NCBI GenBank assembly: GCA_013122435.1 | Contig: WYDT01000006.1 | Span: forward strand, 1 to 64,000 | Source of the DNA: Chloroflexi bacterium AL-N1 | GTDB lineage: Bacteria > Chloroflexota > Chloroflexia > Chloroflexales > Roseiflexaceae | Length of the DNA: 64,000 nucleotides | Reading direction: 5' to 3' | The notes under the pieces: model-generated | Database searches by the model: none | Told to the model about the DNA's origin: nothing | The model's input: the letters and a program-made list of their open reading frames with translations, nothing else | Position numbers and translations under genes: made by a program | In this document: positions 20,341 through 28,145 of the stretch, one piece after another | How positions within the stretch are numbered: the first letter of the stretch is position 1 | Layout: each line of letters starts with the position of its first letter

Positions 20341-21234
20341 TTATTTGCTGCCTACTTCAACACCTGTCAGATGCTCAAGGGCTTTAATCAGGGCATGATT
20401 CCCCTCGCTCTCCAGCCCACGTGCTTGCAAAGTGCGGTACAGCTGAAAAACCAAACTCGTTGCAGGCACAGGAGCACCCACATCATCGGCTGCATCGAGT
20501 ACAAGGCGTAAATCCTTTTGCTGAAGATCAATCGTAAAGCCCGGTCGCCAGTCACGTGCAAGAATCTGGGGACCACGGTTGCTCAACATCCAACTGCCGG
20601 CTGCCCCACCAACAACCGCGCTCAAGGTTTTCTCGAGATCGATACCGCTTAGCTGTGCGAACATCAGGGCTTCACTCATCGCCAGAGTGTTGCCCACTAC
20701 CAAAATCTGGTTAACTAATTTCACCGTTTGGCCAGCACCATGATCACCAACATGTGTAATGGTTTTACCCATAGCCTGAAACACAGGCATTGCACGCTCA
20801 ACCTGAGCAGCCTGACCACCAACCATAATACTCAGCGTTCCCTTTTCAGCCCCTTCACTGCCACCACTGATCGGGGCATCGAGCATGTGTACGTCGTGCT
20901 CAGCAAGCTGCGCCGCAATTGTGCGTGTCGTCTGTGGGCTGATCGTACTTGTATCAATTACGAGTGAACCAGGTTTGGCACACTTTATAATCCCATCTGT
21001 ACCAAGGATAACTGCTTCTACATCGGGTGTATCACTCACACAAGTGATAATGATGTCACACTGGGCTGCCAGCTCTGCTGGGGTTTTTGTCGCTGTCGCG
21101 CCAGCCACCACAAACTCGTCCATACGGCTGGCCGTTCGATTCCACACACAGACATCGAAACCAGCTTTGAGCAGATTGTGCGTCATGCCACGACCCATGA
21201 TACCGAGTCCCACAAAGCCTATGCGCTCGCTCAT
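20341..21234 (-). CDS. NAD(P)-dependent beta-hydroxyacid dehydrogenase (GarR/3-hydroxyisobutyrate dehydrogenase type)
   Basis: 297 residues, the usual family length. N-terminal Rossmann motif GFVGLGIMGRGM, followed by VWNRTASR, where an arginine after the second strand favours NADP. The substrate-binding DAPISGGSEGA at 119-129 and catalytic K172 in GAGQTVKLVNQ are conserved. Known members reduce tartronate semialdehyde, succinic semialdehyde or oxidise 3-hydroxyisobutyrate; the substrate is not predictable here. The sequence HDVHMLDAPISGG suits the tartronate semialdehyde reductase branch. Divergent from the T-box/alaS unit, monocistronic. Confidence 0.9.
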   Translation of the reverse strand: MSERIGFVGLGIMGRGMTHNLLKAGFDVCVWNRTASRMDEFVVAGATATKTPAELAAQCDIIITCVSDTPDVEAVILGTDGIIKCAKPGSLVIDTSTISPQTTRTIAAQLAEHDVHMLDAPISGGSEGAEKGTLSIMVGGQAAQVERAMPVFQAMGKTITHVGDHGAGQTVKLVNQILVVGNTLAMSEALMFAQLSGIDLEKTLSAVVGGAAGSWMLSNRGPQILARDWRPGFTIDLQQKDLRLVLDAADDVGAPVPATSLVFQLYRTLQARGLESEGNHALIKALEHLTGVEVGSK

Positions 21235-21347
21235 AGTTCCTCCTTTTGTACAGATATATCCGTTGTTCAGTCATATCGCAGTTATACGGTATGCCCATTA
21301 TAATCGATACAACAATGACATCACACAACACTATGGCAAAAGCCTGA

Positions 21348-21375
21348 TTGACTTTACACCAAAAACAGGTACACT
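21348..21375 (+). promoter_or_regulatory. Sigma-70 type promoter of the alaS leader
   Basis: TTGACT at 21348-21353 and TACACT at 21370-21375 with a 16-base spacer. Transcription would start near 21382, just before the T-box leader. Confidence 0.5.
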
Positions 21376-21517
21376 CAACAGTAATTAGAGAACAGCAAAA
21401 ACAGTGACGGTGAAGAGTACGCGTGAGGTTGGACACCCAGCGAGTCGAGGACAGTGCAAGCTCGACCATCAAGTCAACGCCGAAGCCACACCTGAGTTGC
21501 AGTCGAAGCAATGGGGA

Positions 21518-21594
21518 AGAGACTAGAGGCTAGAGATAAGAGGCTAGTATTTGTTGTGTTTTTACTAGTCTCTCGTCTCCAGTCTCTCGTCTCT
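21518..21594 (+). repeat. Long purine/pyrimidine hairpin inside the T-box leader
   Basis: Two 32-base arms, 21518-21549 (AGAGACTAGAGGCTAGAG...) and 21563-21594 (TACTAGTCTCTCGTCTCC...), pair with about three mismatches and three G-U pairs around a 13-base loop. The arms are themselves built of AGAGACTAG-like units. Not part of the conserved T-box core; it may replace Stem III or be a dispersed repeat inserted there. Confidence 0.65.
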
Positions 21595-21712
21595 CCACGA
21601 TAAGACTTGCCGGTTGAGTCCTCCGTGATCGGGACGCACTATCGTCCAATGGGCCGTAGTGGCAGAGGTGGAAGCTATACGGCTTCAAACAAGGTGGTAC
21701 CGCGGTATATCC

Positions 21713-21745
21713 CGTCCTTGAGCATATTGCTCAGGGACGTTTTTT
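21713..21745 (+). terminator. T-box terminator hairpin
   Basis: CGTCC-TTGAGC and GCTCA-GGGACG pair into a stem with a 5-base loop followed by six T residues. Its 5' arm overlaps the region needed for the antiterminator, as expected for a T-box switch. Confidence 0.88.
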
Positions 21746-21771
21746 GTTGGCATATAGTATGGAGGTTTATC

Positions 21772-23547
21772 ATGAATGCACAACAACTCAGACAAACGTT
21801 TCTCAACTATTTTCGCACACATCAGCATGCCCTTATTGGCAGCGCATCGCTGATTCCTGAACACGACCCGAGCGTCCTGTTCACTACCGCAGGCATGCAT
21901 CCGTTGGTGACCTTTCTACTGGGCGAACCCCATCCAGCAGGTCGTCGGCTGGCCAACTATCAGAAATGTGTGCGAACCAACGATATTACAGAAGTCGGTG
22001 ATGTAACCCACCTCACGTTCTTTGAAATGCTGGGCAACTGGTCATTGGGTGATTACTGGAAAGCGGATTCGATCCAGTTCAGTTATGTTTTTCTGACCGC
22101 ACATCTGGGACTGGATGCCGAACGTTTGCATGTCACGTGCTTTGTGGGCGACACCGACTCGCCACGTGACAACGAAGCGGTTGCGATCTGGCAATCACTG
22201 GGTATTCCGCCACAGCGGATCACCTTGTTGCCCAAAGCAGACAACTGGTGGGGACCAGCCGGAACCACAGGACCGTGCGGCCCAGATAGCGAGATATTCT
22301 ACGACACCAACCCCGATGGTCCCCCCGAAGAGACACCAGCGACCAACTCGCAACGTTTCTGGGAGATCTGGAATAACGTGTTTATCATGTACAACCTCGA
22401 TGCAAATGGAAACTATGGTACCCTCACGCAGCGCAATATCGATACTGGGATGGGGCTGGAACGCACACTGGCAGTTTTGCAGGGTGTCTCATCACCGTAC
22501 GAGACCGATCTGTTTGTGCCAATCATTGAACACATTCACGCACTTGCCCACAATCCACAACTATTTGCCGTGCGGATCATCGCCGATCATATTCGGGCAG
22601 CCACGGCCATCCTCGCAGAAGGCATCGAGCCAGGGAATGTCGACCAGCCATACGTGGCGCGGCGCTTGATTCGACGGGCAGTGCGCTATGGTCGCGAAAT
22701 TAGTATCAACGGCCACTTTCTCGGGAAGTTAGCCGAAACAACAATCTCAACACTTGCAGATGCCTATCCCGAGTTTGAGCAACAACGCGATCATATCTGT
22801 ACAGCATTGGATCAAGAAGAGATAAGATTTGAACGCACACTGGCGCGTGGACAAAAAATGTTCGCCAAAGCCGTAGAAACGTGTCGGAGACAAGCAGGCA
22901 GCATTATACCGGGTGAAGTGGTGTTCAATCTCTACGACACGTATGGCTTTCCCGCAGAACTTACTGAGGAGTTGGCTGCACAACACGGGTTGATAGTGGA
23001 TATGGATGGCTTCCGCAGCGCGTTTGCCGCCCACCAGGAACGCTCACGGCAATCCACAGGTGGCCGCTTTCAGGGCGGTCTGACCGACCATGGCCATGAG
23101 ACGACGCAACTCCACACAGCGACCCATCTGCTGCACGAGGCGCTCCGTCGCGTGTTGGGGCCGCATGTCGAGCAACGTGGGAGTAACATCACCACCGAGC
23201 GCCTCCGCTTCGACTTCTCGCATAGCGACAAACTCAACCGGGAGCAGATCACGGAAGTCGAACAACTGGTGAATGATACAATCCAACAACAACTACCAGT
23301 CACCTGGGCCGAGATGAGTCTTGGAGAAGCCAGACAATCAAATGCCATTGGTCTCTTCGGTGAGCGCTACGGCGAACGGGTCAAGGTCTATCGTATTGGG
23401 GATTTTAGTACGGAGATTTGTGGCGGCCCACATGTCGCACATACAGGCGAACTTGGGGCATTTCGGATCACGAAAGAGAGCGCAGTAGGATCGGGGGTAC
23501 GGCGTATTCGGGCGGTGTTGGAAACTACTTCTGAGATAGATGTATAG
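21772..23547 (+). CDS. alaS: Alanyl-tRNA synthetase, short form lacking the C-terminal domain
   Basis: 591 residues, against about 870-890 for typical AlaRS. The catalytic domain is complete: the start QQLRQTFLNYFRTHQH, LFTTAGMHPL, class II motif with FEMLGNWSLGDYW and GLERTLAVLQG. The editing domain has its zinc site, HTATH at 448-452 and CGGPH at 550-554. The protein stops just after SAVGSGVRRIRAV, so the DHHA1/C-Ala oligomerisation and tRNA-elbow domain is missing altogether. The stop is followed by non-coding sequence, so this is not a frameshift. ATG 21772 with ATGGAGG nearby is the start; an upstream in-frame run to 21607 would be translated leader RNA. Under T-box control. Short AlaRS may be normal in this lineage. 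Confidence 0.92.
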   Translation: MNAQQLRQTFLNYFRTHQHALIGSASLIPEHDPSVLFTTAGMHPLVTFLLGEPHPAGRRLANYQKCVRTNDITEVGDVTHLTFFEMLGNWSLGDYWKADSIQFSYVFLTAHLGLDAERLHVTCFVGDTDSPRDNEAVAIWQSLGIPPQRITLLPKADNWWGPAGTTGPCGPDSEIFYDTNPDGPPEETPATNSQRFWEIWNNVFIMYNLDANGNYGTLTQRNIDTGMGLERTLAVLQGVSSPYETDLFVPIIEHIHALAHNPQLFAVRIIADHIRAATAILAEGIEPGNVDQPYVARRLIRRAVRYGREISINGHFLGKLAETTISTLADAYPEFEQQRDHICTALDQEEIRFERTLARGQKMFAKAVETCRRQAGSIIPGEVVFNLYDTYGFPAELTEELAAQHGLIVDMDGFRSAFAAHQERSRQSTGGRFQGGLTDHGHETTQLHTATHLLHEALRRVLGPHVEQRGSNITTERLRFDFSHSDKLNREQITEVEQLVNDTIQQQLPVTWAEMSLGEARQSNAIGLFGERYGERVKVYRIGDFSTEICGGPHVAHTGELGAFRITKESAVGSGVRRIRAVLETTSEIDV

Positions 23548-23570
23548 ACTAAGTGTCACAACAGTGATAG

Positions 23571-23606
23571 AGGCGTGGTCGGCGGCATAGTCGCTGGACC
23601 ACGCCT
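23571..23606 (+). terminator. Hairpin after alaS, weak terminator
   Basis: AGGCGTGGTC and GACCACGCCT form a 10-bp perfect stem with a 16-base loop 23 bp after the alaS stop. No T-run follows, so termination efficiency is doubtful. Confidence 0.5.
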
Positions 23607-24018
23607 GCTATGAATGGTTTGAAACAGTACAGGGTGGTCGGCGCACGGGTGAGACATGCATCTACAGGACCCGCTACACGCAAGTACCCAACGCAAAAAG
23701 TGTTGTTCCACAACTTTCGGACGCATGCTGCGAACTGCGGCAACAAACCATGTACACGCCAGTTGAGCAATAAAAACACGCCAAGACGTAATCTGTAGCA
23801 GGTGGCCGTCTGTTGGCGAACCTACAAATCACCGGAACTACCAGATGTATCTGTACAGAAACGCACAAAATAAAAGAGTTACCTCCATCCACCCTCAACC
23901 GTCATACTCTATGAAAGGAAAATAAAAAGCACCATACAGAGAATTCTCTGGAGGAACACTTGCAACTATTCGAGGACCCAATCGCTTGCGAAGAACACAT
24001 ATCGAGAGGAAAACACCT
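23607..24018. other. Intergenic region, about 410 bp
   Basis: No gene, repeat or clear promoter seen. Short open frames on both strands lack ribosome sites and resemble no family. GAGAGGAAA near the right end is the ribosome site of the 24019 gene. Confidence 0.5.
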
Positions 24019-24882
24019 ATGAAACCCAGATTTATTATTCTACTCGTCTGCATGCTTGGACTGACAGTCGGTATTGCTATCAACTATCAGCGCTTGCTGC
24101 CTAACCCATTTGATAACCCCTCCAATACGGCCTCATCCGGCAACTCAATTGCTGCCTTAGCTAACTGGGCTGAATTAGCATATACGACAAAGGAATTATA
24201 TCAATCAGCAGATGTAGTTGTTCGAGGACAAGCTATAGCAACACGCAACCAAATCTTTACGGAAACATTACCAATACAAGGACTAACAGGGGAGACGGCA
24301 GAACGAGCCAAAGAAGTTTCCGAGCTTACTCTTGTACTCGAAAAAGGCATACAGGAACGTGGTATGGAAGGCACCCCTGATGATCTGACTCAAGAACAGA
24401 AGCAAGCAATACTGGAAGAAACAACACTCGACACCCAACCAATCGGCGAGTATACTCATCGCCTACCCTACACCCACACAACCTTTGAAATAACCGAAAT
24501 ACTGGAAGGTAATACAGACAAAGCCATCATGGTCTCACAAGTCGGTGGATCGATACCATCATCTAGCGATACAGAAGGCAACGCACAAACTGTGAATATG
24601 GCCTTTGCTGGCAATCCTCGGCTACAACAAGGGAGCGAATATATTCTTTTCCTGAAACACGAAAAAAATCCGCACCCTTAAATAGATACACAAGGACTTG
24701 AACAATATGTCTTGACAAGTCCAACGGGCCAGTTCCGCATCAGTGGCGGTGCTGTAAGTAACACTGGTGATGTTCACGCAACTGCTTTACCCACCACACC
24801 ACTCCTGCCTCATTCACCAGCCACCGCTCACAGATCTGGTCAAAAGTGTGGCGTATTCCCAAACAGTTCTGCATGGTTCTAA
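24019..24882 (+). pseudogene. Secreted or membrane-anchored protein of unknown function, interrupted by an in-frame TAA
   Basis: ATG 24019 (GAGAGGAAA upstream) starts 221 residues with an N-terminal hydrophobic segment (FIILLVCMLGLTVGIAI), an extended linker and the pattern ADVVVRGQA ... TTFEITEILEGN ... GSEYILFLKHE, which fits exported proteins whose core binds near a transmembrane anchor. TAA at 24679-24681 ends it, but the same frame continues convincingly as IDTQGLEQYVLTSPTGQFRI SGG for another 30 or so codons before quality falls. From about 24800 the +1 frame looks better (PLTDLVKSV), implying a second lesion, a frameshift. So the gene is probably dead or truncated in this strain. I do not know the family name. 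Confidence 0.6.
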
Positions 24883-24942
24883 CTGTCAACACCGAGATGA
24901 GACTATCACCATACGACCAAGCAAAGAATACCTACAGACACA

Positions 24943-25947
24943 TCAGAGCGTAGTCTGTGGTGGGTGGTCGTCTTGTGGCGGAGACCACCTGGTACCGAGA
25001 TTAGCAGGATTGATATAGTCAGGAAGTATGGCACCATAGAGCGATTTGGCTTGAAAGAGTTGATCGAGTGTGAGACCGCGACAATGTGCAAGATTAGCCC
25101 CTGCCAGATCTGTCCCTGTGCAGGTGGCACCCGTCACATCCGCATGACGGAGATCAGCCCCAACCAACGTGGCATCGGTAAAGTCAACCCGCCCCAGATA
25201 AGCCCAGCGCAGATCCGTCCCGGTAAGGTTCGCTCGACAGAGCACGACGTCGTCAAGTGCAGATCCGAAAAGACACGCCCCCGCGAGAGTAGCGTCTGTC
25301 AGATTGGCCGCATCAAGCATGGTCGCTTCGCACATTGCGTTGGTGAGATCAGCCCTATCGAGATGGGCCTTATTGAGACGGGCGCCCTCCAGACGCGCCT
25401 GCCGGATATATGCACCCACAAGACGAGCGCTGCTGAGACTGGCCTGCCGGAGATCGGCGTGGTCCAGCAGGATACCAGCGAGATCTTGCTTGTCCAGATT
25501 GGCCTTTACGAGATCAGCATGTGCATGGTTCGCTCCGGCATAGACCATCACCGATTTGTACATGGCAGGCGGGATAGCGGGTGGGGACCAGAAATCACCC
25601 AGGTCTCTGGGATTGATATGATCGGGCAATGTGGCCCCCTGGAGCGACTGCACCGCAACGAGCTGCTCCAGGGTTATCCGCCGACTCCCCTGGAGGATCG
25701 CCCCAGATAGATCCGCCCCCATCAGATCTGTCCTCTGGAGGGTTCCGCGAGTCAGATCAGCATTGGTTAGATTTGCCCCAGACAGATCCGCCCCGGTCAA
25801 ATCCGCCCACACGAGCGTCACCCCGGTCAAATCCGCCCCGGTGAGGGTGCCTAGAACAAACGATATTCGTAGTGCTAATAAATGAAACTGTTGGGCTACC
25901 ATCACTAGACTCGTTGGCACCATCTGTGTTGTCAACGCAACGAACAT
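24943..25947 (-). CDS. Pentapeptide-repeat protein
   Basis: 334 residues dominated by A(D/N)LXX repeats, for example ADLTGADLSGANLTNADL, which fold as a right-handed quadrilateral beta-helix. The protein has an internal duplication: each block of repeats ends with a non-repeat linker, LEQLVAVQSLQGATLPDHINP...WSPP near residue 90 and LDQLFQAKSLYGAILPDYINP...WSPP at the C-terminus. There is no signal peptide beyond a short hydrophobic N-terminus (about residues 8-33), so location is uncertain. No conserved partner domain is attached; functions of such proteins range from gyrase protection to unknown. The start ATG 25947 has no clear ribosome site. Confidence 0.85.
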   Translation of the reverse strand: MFVALTTQMVPTSLVMVAQQFHLLALRISFVLGTLTGADLTGVTLVWADLTGADLSGANLTNADLTRGTLQRTDLMGADLSGAILQGSRRITLEQLVAVQSLQGATLPDHINPRDLGDFWSPPAIPPAMYKSVMVYAGANHAHADLVKANLDKQDLAGILLDHADLRQASLSSARLVGAYIRQARLEGARLNKAHLDRADLTNAMCEATMLDAANLTDATLAGACLFGSALDDVVLCRANLTGTDLRWAYLGRVDFTDATLVGADLRHADVTGATCTGTDLAGANLAHCRGLTLDQLFQAKSLYGAILPDYINPANLGTRWSPPQDDHPPQTTL

Positions 25948-26628
25948 GCGCGATATCGATGTCTTTGTATGTGGGTTACTGGAGAGAGAGGCGCAGGGAC
26001 GGCGTTATCTCTACCGTACTGCCGCTTCATTTGTCCAATCACGGGCAGGCATTGCACCACGGCCATTCCTCACCACCCAGAACTTAATCTTCCAACCCAT
26101 AGCGGCGGGCTGACCATTGTCGGATCGTTTGTCCCGATTACGTCACGTCAGGTGCACGAGCTGATTGAGCACACCGATATTACAGCGGTTAAGGTAGACG
26201 TTGCTGCACTCCTCTCTGAGCAACATCAGGAAAACGAAATCGCACGTGCGGTACAACTCACAGAACAGGGGCTACGTCGTGGCGAGGATGTAGTCGTATT
26301 CACAAGCCGTGAGCTTATCACCGGAAAGGGCACAACCAATCACTTATCGATTGGTAAACGGATCTCAGCAAGCCTTTGCAGCATCCTCCAGAACATTACC
26401 ACCCTACCACGATACATCATCGCCAAGGGCGGTATTACTTCCAATGATCTGTTAACCAAAGGACTTGGCATAAAACGGGCCATAATACTTGGACAGATTA
26501 TTCTAGGAGTGCCTGTGTGGCAATGTGCACCTCAGGGCTACGCAAACAATCTCACCTACGTGGTTTTCCCAGTAAATGTGGGACACTCACAATCCCTAAC
26601 CAAGGTCGTGACAATACTTAAACGTTAA
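25886..26628 (+). pseudogene. Remnant of a four-carbon acid sugar kinase-like (DUF1537/YgbK) gene
   Basis: The C-terminal half is in one frame (to the stop at 26626-26628) and starts well at GGLTIVGSFVPITSRQVHEL, continuing through VVVFTSRELI, ISASLCSIL, IIAKGGITSND and GIKRAI. The upstream part is in another frame: VVNATNMRDIDVF ... LLEREAQGRRYLYRTAASFVQSRAGIAPRPFLTT (25913 to about 26075), the exact continuation expected N-terminally in this family. A frameshift near 26075-26100 separates them. The first third, the N-terminal kinase domain, is absent, cut off near the pentapeptide gene. So it is a decayed gene with a deletion plus frameshift. A shorter product from 25969 would be non-functional. 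Confidence 0.7.
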
Positions 26629-26631
26629 CTG

Positions 26632-27198
26632 CTACGACGCTGTTTCCGCAACCTGATGAGCAGTACGCGGTCCCTTCATCGTCACCCATAGCAGGCGGAT
26701 TACCCCCCAGATCAGCAGTATGTCACCCAAACTCCAGACTGCAAGCTGCGCGAGTGGCCCCGGCAACAACAACCGATCACCAAACCACGGGAGATTGGCC
26801 GACTCATCGGTGAGGGCGATCCCCTTTGAATTGTCCAGCACCGTGCCATTCGCAACCAGCACACCCGCTGCTCGCTCTAACTGCTCGAGTTGCACCGGCA
26901 TCATACCACCGTTGGCTGCCATAGCCACCAGATTCATGGCCACACCAAGCGTAATCAGAATCAAACCGGGCAGGCGATAGTTGAGGATACAAAAGGCACC
27001 AAGAAACACGATGGTTGCAATCAGCAAAGGCACGCGATACTGCTGGATCAGCACATTGAGGATCTGTGATACGCCCGCGAGCACCGCCAGCCAGCCGCCA
27101 CGAAACTGCAGCGTTGCCAACCGACGCAATCCAGCGAGTCCAAAGAACAACGTGAGCACCAACAAAATAAGCCCCAACGTGACAGTTAAAATCTGCAT
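26632..27198 (-). CDS. DUF5317-family membrane protein
   Basis: 188 residues with five or so membrane helices. The diagnostic sequence is NLVAMAANGGMMPV followed by a short extracellular-looking loop with DNSKGIALTDESANLPWFGDRL, seen in the family I know as DUF5317, which has no known function. The start is ATG 27198 with AGGAGCAGGATT upstream; an earlier in-frame ATG at 27249 adds a non-conserved, non-hydrophobic tail. It ends three bases after the pseudogene on the other strand. Confidence 0.75.
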   Translation of the reverse strand: MQILTVTLGLILLVLTLFFGLAGLRRLATLQFRGGWLAVLAGVSQILNVLIQQYRVPLLIATIVFLGAFCILNYRLPGLILITLGVAMNLVAMAANGGMMPVQLEQLERAAGVLVANGTVLDNSKGIALTDESANLPWFGDRLLLPGPLAQLAVWSLGDILLIWGVIRLLWVTMKGPRTAHQVAETAS

Positions 27199-27311
27199 AA
27201 TCCTGCTCCTGCTGTAGAGTCTGTCAGGTAAAGAATGGTTTGCACTCACACTATAGCATATAACATAATCGTAGCATCAGACCCACTCGACTCGCACAGC
27301 CTCTGAAGCTA

Positions 27312-27334
27312 TGGTATACTACGTCACCGTAGTA
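27312..27334 (+). promoter_or_regulatory. Extended -10 promoter overlapped by a perfect inverted repeat
   Basis: TGGTATACT (27312-27320) is an extended -10 for the hemerythrin-domain gene. TACTACG (27317-27323) and CGTAGTA (27328-27334) are perfect 7-base arms around TCAC and overlap the -10, a classic repressor position. No good -35 is visible, consistent with an extended -10 promoter. Confidence 0.5.
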
Positions 27335-27398
27335 AATTGCTTCCCGGATCTGTCTGTAATGCTATAAACGTTTATTCTTGTAGTGCTGAGGTTGTTGC

Positions 27399-27839
27399 AT
27401 GAAACGACACCCCAGTCTGGTTCCACTTTCACGTGAACATCAACGAGGTCTGTTTCTCGCACAGGCACTCAAACGCGGTATTCCGCGCTTCAAAGATCTG
27501 CCAACCACTGTCGATGGCAAACGCGAGTATGCCTTATCCGTGTACAAGGCACTGCTGCAACACCATTTTCATGTCGAAGAGATCATTTTGTTTCCAGCCA
27601 TACGTGGTAGGAACATCGAGATCGACACATTGATCAATGAGTTACTTCAGGAACACCAACAGATGCACACACTCTTCCAAACACTCCACAACACCTCCGA
27701 TCTTGAAACACTACTCCACGAACTTGGCCTGCTGTTAGAATCCCATATCCGCAAAGAAGAACGCCAACTCTTTGAACGTGTACAAGTTGTCATAGACAAG
27801 GAGCAACTGCACGCACTCGGCCTAAAACTCGAATCGTAG
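27399..27839 (+). CDS. Hemerythrin HHE cation-binding domain protein
   Basis: 146 residues, one four-helix-bundle domain. Iron-binding histidines and glutamates are in the expected order: SREHQRGL (helix 1), LLQHHFHVEEIILFPAI (helix 2), LLQEHQQMHTLF (helix 3) and LESHIRKEERQLFERV (helix 4). Such proteins bind a non-haem di-iron centre and sense or store oxygen or respond to nitrosative stress; some repair iron-sulfur clusters. Cytosolic. A strong operator-like repeat overlaps its promoter. ATG 27399 follows a weak site. Confidence 0.88.
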   Translation: MKRHPSLVPLSREHQRGLFLAQALKRGIPRFKDLPTTVDGKREYALSVYKALLQHHFHVEEIILFPAIRGRNIEIDTLINELLQEHQQMHTLFQTLHNTSDLETLLHELGLLLESHIRKEERQLFERVQVVIDKEQLHALGLKLES

Positions 27840-28145
27840 TAAGGCTGTCTGGGCATCCAAATCTAACAATTTTGATAAGAAAATCCCATGAGCAAAAAAC
27901 CTAAATTGTCCCTCCCATGGACCCCGGAATCTAAAATTCCACTCTTTATCATTTCGCTTCTTAATCATGCACACAACATATCAAAAGATTCACCAATACA
28001 TTCTCCAAATTGATATGTTAGCAACGTTCTTAACATGAGACCCATTGACATGATGAAGTAGACAAACAGGTGTAATGCAATATCCTTTCGTCCCAGCATC
28101 GTTGTATCACTTGAGGCAGTATCTTGCAGAATGAGGGTGACACGT
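27840..28145. other. Intergenic region, 306 bp
   Basis: AT-rich. No gene, hairpin or repeat stands out. It includes a poorly conserved stretch around 27880-27960 and the likely promoter of the WYL gene. I looked here for a CRISPR repeat in particular and saw none. Confidence 0.5.

Larger units (their letters stand above)
21382..21745 (+). promoter_or_regulatory. Alanine-specific T-box riboswitch
   Basis: Leader that reads uncharged tRNA-Ala to control alaS transcription. Stem I opens with GAAGAGTACG (the AGTA-type internal loop), has a distal hairpin GTCGAG...CTCGAC near 21433-21457, and the specifier loop reads GAA-GCC-A, giving codon GCC (Ala) at 21485-21487. The T-box sequence AAGGTGGTACCGCG at 21690-21703 contains TGGT, whose last T pairs with discriminator A73 of tRNA-Ala. 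The competing terminator is at 21713-21745. Specifier, T-box and gene all agree on alanine. An unusual 32-bp hairpin (21518-21594) lies between Stem I and the antiterminator. Confidence 0.93.

Noticed and set aside
21607..21771. N-terminal extension of alaS starting at 21607
   Set aside because: This stretch is the T-box antiterminator and terminator RNA; the conserved protein starts at ATG 21772.
24679..24681. TAA as a recoded sense codon (also at 52180)
   Set aside because: TAA is used as the normal stop in many intact genes here, such as the ABC gene at 43542, so recoding is very unlikely.
24964..25710. 248-codon plus-strand frame across the pentapeptide gene
   Set aside because: Repeat-rich antisense of a pentapeptide-repeat gene naturally stays open; its own sequence looks random.
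27840..28145. CRISPR array upstream of the III-D operon
   Set aside because: No repeated unit of 20 bases or more seen in this gap or in 39509-39680.
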